The notes beneath the pieces are model-generated. The model did not search any database. It was not told the DNA's origin and worked only from the letters and a program-made list of their open reading frames with translations. From Haloechinothrix_A salitolerans (GTDB taxonomy: Bacteria > Actinomycetota > Actinomycetes > Mycobacteriales > Pseudonocardiaceae), in assembly GCF_039544105.1 (NCBI RefSeq), contig NZ_BAABLA010000028.1: a stretch of DNA of 64,000 bases; one strand, written 5' to 3'. The translations under genes and the position numbers were made by a program. Shown piece by piece: positions 32,563 to 41,274 of this stretch (position 1 is the stretch's first letter; every line of letters starts with the position of its first letter).

Positions 32563-32591
32563 AAATTATTGAAAACGGTTGTCGATGTCAA
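32563..32591 (-). promoter_or_regulatory. SigA-type promoter with a Zur-like palindrome in its spacer
   Basis: On the minus strand TTGACA (32591-32586), a 17-nt spacer and TAATTT (32568-32563) form a near-consensus promoter, 37 nt before the binding-protein ATG. The spacer contains CGACAACCGTTTTCA (32584-32570), a hyphenated palindrome with 5 of 7 arm positions matching. It resembles the TGAAAAT-ATTTTCA type of actinobacterial Zur box. A GGAAGG ribosome site follows. The Zur assignment is inference. Confidence 0.6.
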
Positions 32592-32695
32592 CTTATGTGA
32601 GATGCGCGACGTCGTGCCGCGGTGCGGTCGCGGTAGCGGCGTGGTGTCGGATGGCGGAGGGTGGTTGGCGGGCGCTGCAGGCGCCGGAACGCCGC

Positions 32696-33553
32696 TTAGT
32701 TCCTCGCCTCCGGATTCGGCCGCCACGGACTGGTGCCGTCGGTCGGGCGAGTCGGGTCGTGGAAGCGAGGGATGTCTGGCTCGTCGCGGCGGAGGCCGAC
32801 CAGTCCGTCGGTGATGGCCCGCATGATCCGCTTGTGCGCCTGCCACGGCGTTCCCGGCGTCGCGGGATCCAGATCGGACAGCTCGACCGGATCGCCGAAG
32901 TGGACCTGGAACGTCGGTCTGCGCACCGGCGACGTCAGCCCGGAACGGGCGAGCGGGAGGACATCGGACAGTCCGGACACCGTCTCGGTGCCCCAGTAGA
33001 CCGCCTCGTGGGCACCCCACTGGCTGACGGGGATGACCGGTACCCCGGCGGCCAACGCCAGCCGTGCCGCACCGGTTTTGCCGCGTTCCGGCCACAGCCC
33101 GGGATCGTGGCTGATCCTGCCCTCCGGATACACCAGCAGCGGTACGGTGCTAGCCCTGAGCGCCTCGGTGGCGTGCGTGAACTGCTCGATCGCGGTCATG
33201 CCGCTGCCTCGATCGACCCGCAGGTGCCCGCTTCTACGCAGGGCGGAGCCGAGCACGGGGGCGTCCAGCAGCCCGCCCGCCAGCATGAACCGGGGTGCGA
33301 TGCCGATGCGGCGGCACGCGGCCATGAGCACAAGCGCGTCGAACACGCCGATGTGGTTGGCCGCGATGAGTAGCGGTTTGCCGCGCAGGTCGTCGTCGAT
33401 GTCGCCGGTGACGGACAGCGACCCCATAATGTCGACGACGCGTTCGTCGATGGCCAGCATGGTGCGCCATACCGCTGGCGTGTCGTGATATCTGGTCGAT
33501 CGGCGTGTCCGCTCGTGGTTGTTTCTGCGCAGCGCGACCATGGACAGCAGCAT
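32696..33553 (-). CDS. 1-acylglycerol-3-phosphate acyltransferase-type protein (PlsC family)
   Basis: The 285-residue protein has the PlsC motifs in order: NHIGVFD (block I, the H-x4-D catalytic pair, near residue 67), a Gly/Arg block with LRVDRGSG, and YPEGRIS (block III). It would add an acyl chain to lysophosphatidate or a related acceptor at the membrane. The C-terminal 60 residues are Pro/Arg-rich. The first in-frame ATG at 33553 is used; a start closer to AVWRTMLAIDERVV is possible. It is divergent from ftsK and ends 169 nt before the ABC operon start. Confidence 0.88.
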   Translation of the reverse strand: MLLSMVALRRNNHERTRRSTRYHDTPAVWRTMLAIDERVVDIMGSLSVTGDIDDDLRGKPLLIAANHIGVFDALVLMAACRRIGIAPRFMLAGGLLDAPVLGSALRRSGHLRVDRGSGMTAIEQFTHATEALRASTVPLLVYPEGRISHDPGLWPERGKTGAARLALAAGVPVIPVSQWGAHEAVYWGTETVSGLSDVLPLARSGLTSPVRRPTFQVHFGDPVELSDLDPATPGTPWQAHKRIMRAITDGLVGLRRDEPDIPRFHDPTRPTDGTSPWRPNPEARN

Positions 33554-33654
33554 GTCATGCGGCGGAAACCCGGCAGCGAGGGCTGTGAGGCATCACTCCG
33601 GGAAATGTCGGGTTGTGGCGCGAGTGGCACACGTGACTGCTGGGTCAATCGGAC

Positions 33655-33660
33655 TACCGT
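33655..33660 (+). promoter_or_regulatory. -10 box for a leaderless ftsK mRNA
   Basis: TACCGT ends 7 nt before the ftsK ATG. The GGAGAG between them is only 1 nt from the ATG, too close to serve as a ribosome site, which favours leaderless initiation. Confidence 0.45.
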
Positions 33661-33667
33661 GGAGAGT

Positions 33668-36175
33668 ATGGCGAGCCGGACGGTGACGAAGGGGCGCAAG
33701 ACCACGCGAGGTGGCACCAACACCAAGCGAAACGGGTCCGCGAGCAAGCGGACCCGCTCGTCGAGCGCGCGTTCGTCGTCCGCGCGCTCGACCAGAGCGG
33801 CCAAGTCGACGAGGAAGCGGCAACCGAGCACGACCGCGCGCGTGGTCCGTGGCGGCTGGGATATCACCGCGCGCGGCGTCGGCGGCGTCGCACGCGCCGT
33901 CGGCCGCAGCAGGGACCTGGAACCGGAGCATCGCAGGGACGGTCTCGGGCTCGCCCTGATCGCGTTGGCGCTGATCGGTGCTGTCGGCGCGTGGGCCCGC
34001 GCGGCCGGGCCCGTCGGCCGGTGGGTGGAGCTGGGATTTCGCACCGTGGTCGGTGCCGGCGCCGTGATCGTGCCGCTGGGCCTCGTCGTCATCGGCATCG
34101 TCCTGATGCGCAGTGGGCCTCGCCCGGAGACCCGACCTCGGCGCGTGATCGGCACCGCGATGATCTCGGTGGCGCTGCTCGGCGTGCTGCACATCATCAA
34201 CGGCAGGCCGCAGAACCTGGAAGGCGTGCAGTACGCGGGCGGCTGGGCGGGCTGGGCCGCTGGTGACGTCCTCGCGCGAGGCGTCACGGCGTGGCTCGCC
34301 GTGCCACTGCTGCTGCTCGCGCTGGTGTGGGGCCTGCTGGTGTTCACGGGGACTCCAGTGCGCGAGATTCCCGAGCGGCTGCGGAACTGGGGCCTCACCG
34401 AGGAGGAACGCGAGCAGCTGGCGGCCGACCGGCGTGAGCAGGAGGAACGCCGCGCCGAGGAAAGTAAGCTAGCCGCCGACGCGGACGTCGCCAACGTGCG
34501 GCTACGCAAGCCCGCCCGCCGCAGGCAGGGCACCGGCGCCAGTGACAGCGAGACCGACTCCGATGAGAGCCCAACCAAGGCGGCGGCCGCCAAAGCGAAG
34601 GCCACGGCAGCCGCCGTGCCGGAGGCGTCCAAGCCATCCAACGAGCCCGCGATGACCCCGGTTCGCGCGGTCGAGGGCGACTACTCGCTGCCGCCTCCCA
34701 CCCTGCTCACCAGGGGAGACGCGCCGAAAACCCGCAGCAAGGCCAACGACAGCATGATCGAGGCCATCACGGGTGTGCTGGACCAGTTCAACATCGACGC
34801 GCAGGTCACTGGCTTCACCCGGGGCCCGACGGTCACCCGCTACGAGGTGGAGCTCGGGCCCGGTGTGAAGGTCGAGAAGATCACCGCGCTGACCAAGAAC
34901 ATCGCCTACGCCGCCGCCACCGAGAACGTGCGGCTGCTCGCACCCATCCCCGGCAAGTCGGCGGTGGGCATCGAGGTGCCCAACAGCGACCGGGAGATGG
35001 TGCGGCTCGCCGATGTCCTGCAGTCGTCGAAGGCGGCCAAGGACACGCATCCGATGGTGATGGGGCTCGGCAAGGACATCGAGGGTCACTTCGTCACCGC
35101 GAACCTGACCAAGATGCCGCACCTGCTCGTCGCTGGTGCTACCGGTTCCGGTAAGTCCAGCTTCGTCAACTCCATGCTGGTTTCGCTGCTGGCGCGGGCC
35201 ACACCGGACGAGGTCAGGATGATCCTGATCGACCCGAAGATGGTGGAGCTGACCCCGTACGAGGGCATCCCACACCTGATCACGCCCATCATCACCCAGC
35301 CGAAGAAGGCCGCGGCCGCGCTGGCCTGGCTGGTTGAGGAGATGGAGCAGCGTTACCAGGACATGCAGGCCAGCAGGGTGCGCCACATCGACGACTTCAA
35401 CAAGAAGGTACGTAACGGCGAGATCACCGCGCCGCCGGGCAGCGAGCGGCAGTACCGGCCGTACCCGTACATCATGGCGATCGTTGACGAGCTGGCAGAC
35501 CTGATGATGACCGCGCCCCGCGATGTCGAGGACGCGATCGTGCGGATCACGCAGAAGGCCCGCGCGGCGGGCATCCACCTGGTGCTGGCCACCCAGCGGC
35601 CCTCGGTCGACGTCGTCACCGGCCTGATCAAGACGAACGTGCCGTCGCGGCTGGCGTTCGGTACGTCGTCGCTCACCGATTCGCGGGTCATCCTGGACCA
35701 GCCGGGCGCGGAAAAGCTGATTGGTATGGGCGACGCGCTGTACCTGCCGATGGGCACCAGCAAGCCGGTGCGGCTGCAGGGTGCGTTCGTCGACGACGAC
35801 GAGATCGCCGCCGTCGTCAACTTCACCAAGGAACAGGCCGAGCCGACCTACACCGAAGGCGTCACGGCGGCGAAGGCGGCGGAGAAGAAGCCGATAGACG
35901 AGGACATCGGTGACGACCTCGACGTGCTACTGCAGGCCGCCGAACTGATCGTGACCTCACAGTTCGGGTCGACGTCGATGCTGCAACGCAAGCTGCGGGT
36001 CGGTTTCGCCAAGGCGGGCAGGCTGATGGACCTGCTGGAGACACGCGGTGTCGTCGGGCCGTCCGAGGGCTCGAAGGCGCGCGACGTGCTGGTCAAGCCA
36101 GATGACCTGGAGTCCGCGCTTGCCATGATCAGGGGCGATTCGCCGCCGGAAGACACCGACGACACCGAGCAGTAG
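33668..36175 (+). CDS. ftsK: DNA translocase FtsK
   Basis: The 835-residue motor pumps chromosomal DNA through the division septum. It has a basic Ser/Thr/Arg-rich N-terminus, four membrane helices (about residues 95-230), a charged linker, and the RecA-like motor with Walker A GATGSGKS (490-497) and Walker B YIMAIVDELADLMM. A C-terminal gamma winged helix (LIVTSQFGSTSMLQRKLRVG, then LLETRGVVGPSEGSKARDVL) reads KOPS-like polarity signals. ATG 33668 is supported by the leaderless promoter; upstream codons are antisense to the acyltransferase. Order ftsK followed by convergent argA matches Rv2748c/Rv2747. Confidence 0.96.
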   Translation: MASRTVTKGRKTTRGGTNTKRNGSASKRTRSSSARSSSARSTRAAKSTRKRQPSTTARVVRGGWDITARGVGGVARAVGRSRDLEPEHRRDGLGLALIALALIGAVGAWARAAGPVGRWVELGFRTVVGAGAVIVPLGLVVIGIVLMRSGPRPETRPRRVIGTAMISVALLGVLHIINGRPQNLEGVQYAGGWAGWAAGDVLARGVTAWLAVPLLLLALVWGLLVFTGTPVREIPERLRNWGLTEEEREQLAADRREQEERRAEESKLAADADVANVRLRKPARRRQGTGASDSETDSDESPTKAAAAKAKATAAAVPEASKPSNEPAMTPVRAVEGDYSLPPPTLLTRGDAPKTRSKANDSMIEAITGVLDQFNIDAQVTGFTRGPTVTRYEVELGPGVKVEKITALTKNIAYAAATENVRLLAPIPGKSAVGIEVPNSDREMVRLADVLQSSKAAKDTHPMVMGLGKDIEGHFVTANLTKMPHLLVAGATGSGKSSFVNSMLVSLLARATPDEVRMILIDPKMVELTPYEGIPHLITPIITQPKKAAAALAWLVEEMEQRYQDMQASRVRHIDDFNKKVRNGEITAPPGSERQYRPYPYIMAIVDELADLMMTAPRDVEDAIVRITQKARAAGIHLVLATQRPSVDVVTGLIKTNVPSRLAFGTSSLTDSRVILDQPGAEKLIGMGDALYLPMGTSKPVRLQGAFVDDDEIAAVVNFTKEQAEPTYTEGVTAAKAAEKKPIDEDIGDDLDVLLQAAELIVTSQFGSTSMLQRKLRVGFAKAGRLMDLLETRGVVGPSEGSKARDVLVKPDDLESALAMIRGDSPPEDTDDTEQ

Positions 36176-36181
36176 GCCGGG

Positions 36182-36670
36182 TCAGAGCGTGAGCAACATC
36201 CGGGTGTTGCCGAGCGTGTTGGGCTTGGCGAACGGCAGGTCGAGGAACTCGGCGACACCGGGGTCGGGGGAGCGGCGCATCTCCTCGTAGACCGTGTCCG
36301 ACACCGGGGTGCCGTGGATCGGCTTGAACCCGAACGAGCCGAAGAACTCCGTCTCGAATGTCAGCACGAAGATGCGCGGCAGGCCCAGCTCGGACGCGGT
36401 CTGGATCAGCCGCGTCACGATGGCCTCACCGACGCCCTTCCTGCGGGCGTCGCGATCAACGGCGACCGATCGGATCTCGGCCAGGTCTTCCCACAGCACG
36501 TGCAACGCGCCGCAGCCGATGACTCGCCCCGCGTCCTCGGCCACCCAGAACTCCTGGATGTCCTCGTAGAGCGTGACGAGCTCCTTCTCGAGCAGCACGC
36601 GACCGGCGTAGGAGTCGATCAGCGCTTTGATGTCGACGACGTCGCTGATCCGGGCGCGGCGGACGGTCAT
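36182..36670 (-). CDS. argA: Amino-acid N-acetyltransferase (Rv2747 ArgA-like)
   Basis: The 162-residue single GNAT domain has the short N-acetylglutamate synthase layout. It begins VRRARISDVVDIKALIDSYA, and has LAEIRSVAVDRDARRKGVGEAI carrying the acetyl-CoA loop, then VFVLTF-type and FFGSFGFKPI segments. M. tuberculosis Rv2747, in the same convergent position beside ftsK, acetylates glutamate for arginine synthesis, so I infer the same reaction. ATG 36670 gives the family N-terminus, though no strong ribosome site is visible; GTG 36700 is an alternative. It ends 6 nt from the ftsK stop. Confidence 0.85.
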   Translation of the reverse strand: MTVRRARISDVVDIKALIDSYAGRVLLEKELVTLYEDIQEFWVAEDAGRVIGCGALHVLWEDLAEIRSVAVDRDARRKGVGEAIVTRLIQTASELGLPRIFVLTFETEFFGSFGFKPIHGTPVSDTVYEEMRRSPDPGVAEFLDLPFAKPNTLGNTRMLLTL

Positions 36671-36854
36671 GGCGGGAGGCGGATCATGCTGCGGTGGCAC
36701 GCCCCACAATCTATCCGTAACTCCATCGTGGCCGGTTGCGACCTGCTTTCGTAATACCTGACGTGCGTGCCGGATCACATCGGGCCGTTGGCTACGATTC
36801 TCTCGCCCCAGCGGCCTCGCGCGGACTGGTGTCGCGCAGCAGGAGGAAAAACCC

Positions 36855-38954
36855 ATGACTCAGTTGGACTCGGCGTCGTCCTTCGGGGTTGCTGATACCC
36901 GCACCGAGCCGCTGCGGATTCCGCGGATACCGGACAAGCCGGTTACCCCACCCGGTGTGGCGCAAGCCCGCTCCTACCGGCCGGAGTTGCAGGGTCTGCG
37001 GGCGCTCGCCGTCGTCCTCGTCGTCATCTACCACGTCTGGCTGGGCAGGGTCTCTGGCGGCGTCGACGTCTTCTTCGTGATCACCGGTTTCCTAATCGTG
37101 GGGCAGCTCTTCCGCGCGTCCGAACGTGGCGGAATCCGATTCGGACCGATGTGGGCGCGGATGATCAAGCGGCTGTTTCCCGCCGCATTGACCGTGCTGC
37201 TCGGCATCATGGCCGCCTCGCTGATCTGGCTGCCGGAGCAACGCTGGTTCCAGACCATCTCCGAGGTCTTCGCGGCCGCGACGTATTGGGAGAACTGGCG
37301 GCTCGCGATCGACTCGACCGACTACTTCGCGCAGCACAACGAGGCGAGCCCGGTGCAGCACTTCTGGTCGCTGTCGATCCAGGGCCAGTTCTACGTGGTG
37401 ATGCCGTTGATCGTGGCGCTGGTCGCGCTGTTGGCGAAGCTGTGCCGGCTGCGGCTCAAGGGCGTACTCACGGCCGTGCTGCTCACGATGTTCGGCACGT
37501 CGCTGTGGTACTCGATGTGGCTGACCGAGACCACGCAGCAGGTCGCCTACTTCCACTCGCTGACCCGGGTCTGGGAGTTCATGCTCGGTGGCCTGCTCGC
37601 GTTGTTCATCACGTCGGTCAGCTTGCCGAGATGGTCGCGGATCGTGCTGGGCTGGCTCGGCGTCATCGGGCTGGCGATCTGTGGCATCGTGCTGCAGGTC
37701 GGCACCATGTTCCCTGGCTACGTCGCGCTGTGGCCCACGCTGTCCGCGGTGTTCGTGCTCCTCGCTGGCGCCACCGACAGCAAGATCGGTGCGGACCGCT
37801 GGCTGAGCTCGCGACCGCTGGAGTTCATCGGCAACATCAGCTACGCGCTCTACCTGTGGCACTGGCCACTCCTGGTGATCTACCTGGCGGTCAACGACAT
37901 CGCCAAGCCGGACTGGGTGGAGGGTTCGCTCCTCATCGGCGCGTCGTTCGTGCTGGCGACTATCACCTACTACGCGATCGAGGAACCGGTGCGGCGCTCC
38001 AAGATCGGCGTGGTGCGGCCGTGGCGGGCGTACGCGTTCGGCGTGACCGTACTCGTCGCGGTACTGGGCGTGGCGCAGGGCTGGCAAATGTACGGCGAGA
38101 ACCTGGCACGTGCCGCCGTCGAGCAGGCCGATCCCGATCAACATCCTGGCGCGCTGGTGATGACCGGTGCCGCCGAGGAGCGGGAGAGCTACGACGTGGA
38201 ACCGATCCCGAGCATGATCGCGATCAGTGGTGACCATCCCGTGCTGACCGGGCAGACCTGCCAGGTGCTGCCTGGCGGACCCGGAGTGGAGATCTGCCAG
38301 TCACCGAATGCCGATACCGCGGCCAAGCGCATCGTCATCGTCGGCGACTCGCACGCCCAATCGCTCATCGGCGCGTTCAATCCGCTCGTCGAGAAGAACA
38401 ACTGGCACATCGTGGCGATGCGCCGTCCTGGCTGCCCGTTCTCAGTGAGATCCGAGCTGTTCCCCGACCGCACCACGTGCGTCGAGTGGAACAAGGCGGT
38501 GGTCCCCGAGATCATCAAGCAACAGCCGGACGCGGTCGTCGTGATGGGCACCTTCCAAGTCCGCGTGGGACTCAAGGAACGGCTGCCGGAAGGCTTCATC
38601 GCGCAGTGGCGCAAGCTGTACGACGCGGGCATCCCGGTCGTCGCCATCCGCGACAATCCGCGCTACGACTTCGAGCCGACCGAGTGCGCCGAGGACAATG
38701 GCGCCGACGCGCGCGAGTGCATGGGCGTGCGCTCCGAGCTCTACCACTCGGTGCCGCCGTACCAGAACCGGCTCGACGTCCCGCCGAATGTGCGGTTCGT
38801 TGACCTCAGTGACCTGTACTGCGATCGCTACGTGTGCCCGCCGATCATCGGCAACGTGCGGGTCTACGCGGACAAGAACCACATCACCCAGGCGTATATG
38901 GGCACCATGTCGCCCATGGTGGAGAAGCGGGTGAAGCGCGCGCTCGGCTGGTAA
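36855..38954 (+). CDS. OatA-type membrane acyltransferase with SGNH domain
   Basis: The 699-residue protein has an acyltransferase-3 domain (about residues 40-400). It begins YRPELQGLRALAVVLVVIYH and contains the GGVDVFFVITGFLI motif and about ten membrane helices. An extracytoplasmic SGNH hydrolase-like domain follows with GDSHAQ (Ser499 nucleophile) and the late ADKNHIT segment (His near residue 680). Such proteins O-acetylate peptidoglycan, lipids or polysaccharides outside the membrane. ATG 36855 follows a clear AGGAGG site. The acceptor is not determined by the neighbours. Confidence 0.92.
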   Translation: MTQLDSASSFGVADTRTEPLRIPRIPDKPVTPPGVAQARSYRPELQGLRALAVVLVVIYHVWLGRVSGGVDVFFVITGFLIVGQLFRASERGGIRFGPMWARMIKRLFPAALTVLLGIMAASLIWLPEQRWFQTISEVFAAATYWENWRLAIDSTDYFAQHNEASPVQHFWSLSIQGQFYVVMPLIVALVALLAKLCRLRLKGVLTAVLLTMFGTSLWYSMWLTETTQQVAYFHSLTRVWEFMLGGLLALFITSVSLPRWSRIVLGWLGVIGLAICGIVLQVGTMFPGYVALWPTLSAVFVLLAGATDSKIGADRWLSSRPLEFIGNISYALYLWHWPLLVIYLAVNDIAKPDWVEGSLLIGASFVLATITYYAIEEPVRRSKIGVVRPWRAYAFGVTVLVAVLGVAQGWQMYGENLARAAVEQADPDQHPGALVMTGAAEERESYDVEPIPSMIAISGDHPVLTGQTCQVLPGGPGVEICQSPNADTAAKRIVIVGDSHAQSLIGAFNPLVEKNNWHIVAMRRPGCPFSVRSELFPDRTTCVEWNKAVVPEIIKQQPDAVVVMGTFQVRVGLKERLPEGFIAQWRKLYDAGIPVVAIRDNPRYDFEPTECAEDNGADARECMGVRSELYHSVPPYQNRLDVPPNVRFVDLSDLYCDRYVCPPIIGNVRVYADKNHITQAYMGTMSPMVEKRVKRALGW

Positions 38955-39000
38955 CCGGCCGCCGACACCGGTACGCGCGCGGGCCGTCCGAGTCGCCGGT

Positions 39001-39006
39001 TACCCT
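39001..39006 (+). promoter_or_regulatory. -10 box for a leaderless rimO mRNA
   Basis: TACCCT ends 7 nt before GTG 39014, with no ribosome site between. It lies in the 59-nt gap after the acyltransferase gene. Confidence 0.45.
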
Positions 39007-39013
39007 GGACGTC

Positions 39014-40471
39014 GTGCCTTCTTCCACGACGGACCCTTCCGGTGAGCGACGCGTCGCGCTGCTCACGCTCGGCTGCGCCCGCAACGAGGTCGACTCCGAG
39101 GAACTCGCGGGCAGGCTCGGCTCGGGTGGCTGGCAGGTCACCGGCGACGCGGAGGACGCGGACATCGTCGTGGTCAACACGTGCGGCTTTGTCGAGTCAG
39201 CGAAGAAGGACTCCATCGACACCGTGCTCGCGGCGGCCGAGACCGGCACCAAGGTGGTCGCTGTCGGTTGCCTCGCCGAGCGTTATGGCGCTGAGCTGGC
39301 GCGGAACCTTCCCGAAGCCGACGCGGTGCTCGGCTTTGACCACTACAACCACCTTGCCGAGCGTCTGGACGACGTCGTCTCGGGTCGCTCCGTGGCGTCC
39401 CACACGCCGTCCGACCGCAGAACGCTGCTGCCCATCACGCCGGTGGAACGCCAACGTGCCAGCGCGGACATCGCGGTGCCTGGCCATGAGTGGGTGCCGA
39501 CGGCCGACCCGCTGCGCGCGCGGCTGGACGACGCACCGGTGGCCGCGCTGAAGATCGCGTCCGGCTGCGACCGCAAATGCTCGTTCTGCGCGATCCCGTC
39601 GTTCCGGGGCTCCTTCGTGTCCCGGCAGCCCGAGGCGATCCTCGGCGAGGCGGCGTGGCTGGCGCGCGAGGGCGCGCGGGAGGTGTTCCTGGTCAGCGAG
39701 AACTCGACGTCCTATGGGAAGGACCTGGGCAAGGAGTACGGCGCGGGCCGAGCGCTTGAACTGCTGCTGCCCAAACTCGCCGAGGTCGACGGCGTCGACC
39801 GGGTAAGGGTGTCGTACCTGCAACCCGCCGAGACCCGCCCCGACCTGGTGCGCGTCATCGCCACCACCGACGGCGTCGCCAGCTACTTCGACCTGTCGTT
39901 CCAGCACGCCAGCAAGTCCGTGTTGCGACGGATGCGGCGGTTCGGGTCCACCGAGTCGTTCCTTGAGCTGATCGAGCAGATCCGGAGCTACGATCCGTCG
40001 TCGGGTATCCGCACCAATGTCATCGTCGGCTTCCCCGGCGAGACCGAGGCGGACGTCGCCGAGCTGGAGCACTTCCTCACCGAGGCGCGCCTCGACGCGG
40101 TTGGGGTATTCGGCTACTCCGATGAGGACGGCACTGAGGCCGCCGCGCTCGACGGCAAGCTCGACCAGGCCGAGATCGACGCGCGGGTGGAGCGGGTGAC
40201 GGATCTGGTCGAGCAGCTCACGACACAGCGCGCCGAGGACCGTATCGGCAGCGCCGTCGACGTGCTCATCGAAGACATCGAGCCCGACCTGGATGACGCC
40301 GCCGCCATCGGCAGGGCCGAGCACCAAGGGCCCGAAGTGGACGGCGAGTGCCTGCTCACCGACGTTCCCGAGGGTGGTTATACCGTCGGCGAGCTGGTGC
40401 GTTGCGATGTCGTCGCGGCGGAAGGCGTCGATCTGCGTGTCCGCCCGATCGCCCTGCGGGCGGGACAGTGA
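39014..40471 (+). CDS. rimO: Ribosomal protein S12 methylthiotransferase
   Basis: RimO adds a methylthio group to an aspartate of ribosomal protein S12. The 485-residue protein has the UPF0004 domain with three cluster cysteines (LGCARN, NTCGF, VGCLAERY). The radical-SAM domain has C185, C189, C192 (CDRKCSFC), and a C-terminal TRAM domain follows (GSAVDVLIEDIEPD onward). GTG 39014 is chosen because homology (RVALLTLGCARNEVDSE) starts shortly after and a leaderless promoter precedes it. The stop overlaps the pgsA GTG by 4 nt. Confidence 0.95.
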   Translation: MPSSTTDPSGERRVALLTLGCARNEVDSEELAGRLGSGGWQVTGDAEDADIVVVNTCGFVESAKKDSIDTVLAAAETGTKVVAVGCLAERYGAELARNLPEADAVLGFDHYNHLAERLDDVVSGRSVASHTPSDRRTLLPITPVERQRASADIAVPGHEWVPTADPLRARLDDAPVAALKIASGCDRKCSFCAIPSFRGSFVSRQPEAILGEAAWLAREGAREVFLVSENSTSYGKDLGKEYGAGRALELLLPKLAEVDGVDRVRVSYLQPAETRPDLVRVIATTDGVASYFDLSFQHASKSVLRRMRRFGSTESFLELIEQIRSYDPSSGIRTNVIVGFPGETEADVAELEHFLTEARLDAVGVFGYSDEDGTEAAALDGKLDQAEIDARVERVTDLVEQLTTQRAEDRIGSAVDVLIEDIEPDLDDAAAIGRAEHQGPEVDGECLLTDVPEGGYTVGELVRCDVVAAEGVDLRVRPIALRAGQ

Positions 40472-41112
40472 GCGGGGCCGTGGAGCGGCCATCGCCCACG
40501 TCCGAGTCGGCGCGGGCGGCCCAGGAACCGAGCACGAGGCCGGTGCGGACACTGAACCTGGCGAACCTGCTGACGATCTCTCGCCTGGTGCTGGTGCCGC
40601 TGTTCCTCGTCGTGCTGTTCCTCGGTGCCGGAGACGACGGCTGGCGGCTGCTCGCCGCCGGGTTGTTCGCCGTGGCCTCGGTGACCGACCAGGTTGACGG
40701 CTGGGTCGCCCGCCGCTACGGGCTGATCACCGACTTCGGCAAGATCGCGGACCCGATCGCGGACAAGGCGCTCACCGGCTCCGCGCTGGTGGGGCTGAGC
40801 CTGCTCGGGGAGCTGCCGTGGTGGGTGACGATCGTGATCGCCGCTCGCGAGATCGGCATCACGCTGCTCCGGTTCTGGGTGATCAAGCACGGCGTGATTC
40901 CGGCGAGCAGGGGCGGGAAGGCGAAGACCATCGCGCAGCTCGTGGCGATCGGGTTGTTCCTGCTGCCGCTGCCCGCCATGCTCGATCCCGTGCGCTGGAC
41001 GTTCATGGGAGTGGCGCTGGTGCTGACAGTGGCTACCGGGTTGGACTACGTAGTGCGTGCGCTGCGGCTGCGCGCGGTCGGCAGGCGGGCGAGCGAGCAT
41101 GATGGGTCCTGA
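40468..41112 (+). CDS. pgsA: CDP-alcohol phosphatidyltransferase (phosphatidylglycerophosphate synthase-like)
   Basis: The 214-residue membrane enzyme has the CDP-alcohol motif spread over DQVDGWVARRYGLITDFG and KIADPIADK, with all four Asp residues in place, and several helices after it. It would make phosphatidylglycerophosphate from CDP-diacylglycerol and glycerol-3-phosphate. The gene is the equivalent of pgsA3 (Rv2746c), next to clgR in mycobacteria. The start is GTG 40468 in the rimO overlap. It is followed directly by a degraded cinA fragment. Confidence 0.93.
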   Translation: MSGAVERPSPTSESARAAQEPSTRPVRTLNLANLLTISRLVLVPLFLVVLFLGAGDDGWRLLAAGLFAVASVTDQVDGWVARRYGLITDFGKIADPIADKALTGSALVGLSLLGELPWWVTIVIAAREIGITLLRFWVIKHGVIPASRGGKAKTIAQLVAIGLFLLPLPAMLDPVRWTFMGVALVLTVATGLDYVVRALRLRAVGRRASEHDGS

Positions 41113-41117
41113 GTCGG

Positions 41118-41249
41118 ACGACACCAGGGCCGACCGCGCGCGAGACGTGGTCATTGGTGCTCCCGGGTGATCGTGGCGCGGTGCGTGCGGCGGCCATCAC
41201 GGCGGCGTTACGCCTGCTCCGGGAACATCTGGCCTCGATAGCGCGTTGA
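41118..41249 (+). pseudogene. cinA: C-terminal remnant of cinA (competence/damage-inducible protein A)
   Basis: Frame 3 from 41118 reads TRETWSLVLPGDRGAVRAAA (from 41133) and then an amphipathic helix ALRLLREHLASI, ending at a TGA at 41247-41249. This is the closing segment of CinA/PncC amidase-domain proteins (V-PGDR-xVR-xxAxxxALxLLR). No start codon or N-terminal part exists between the pgsA stop (41112) and this fragment. In many actinomycetes an intact cinA sits exactly here, between pgsA and clgR. I infer deletion of most of the gene. The retained end also carries a promoter for the stress genes downstream. Confidence 0.68.
41222..41247 (+). promoter_or_regulatory. SigE-type (ECF) promoter candidate upstream of clgR
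   Basis: GGAAC (41222-41226) and CGTT (41244-41247) are separated by 17 nt, the layout of mycobacterial SigE promoters. It lies inside the last codons of the cinA remnant. In M. tuberculosis SigE drives the clgR-pspA operon, so the position fits known regulation. Confidence 0.5.
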
Positions 41250-41257
41250 TGAGTAAC

Positions 41258-41274
41258 GTTCGCCCTTGGCGGAA
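41258..41274 (+). promoter_or_regulatory. ClgR-box-like inverted repeat
   Basis: GTTCGC-CCTTG-GCGGAA contains the CGC-N5-GCG core of ClgR sites, about 105 nt upstream of the clgR ATG. A TAACGT box at 41313-41318 would place it near -60, suitable for activation. ClgR autoactivation is known in Corynebacterium, Streptomyces and Mycobacterium. Confidence 0.5.

Noticed and set aside
33196..34641. 481-codon minus-strand frame overlapping the acyltransferase and ftsK
   Set aside because: It covers the 5' third of ftsK antisense and reads out of frame through PlsC, with no recognisable family.
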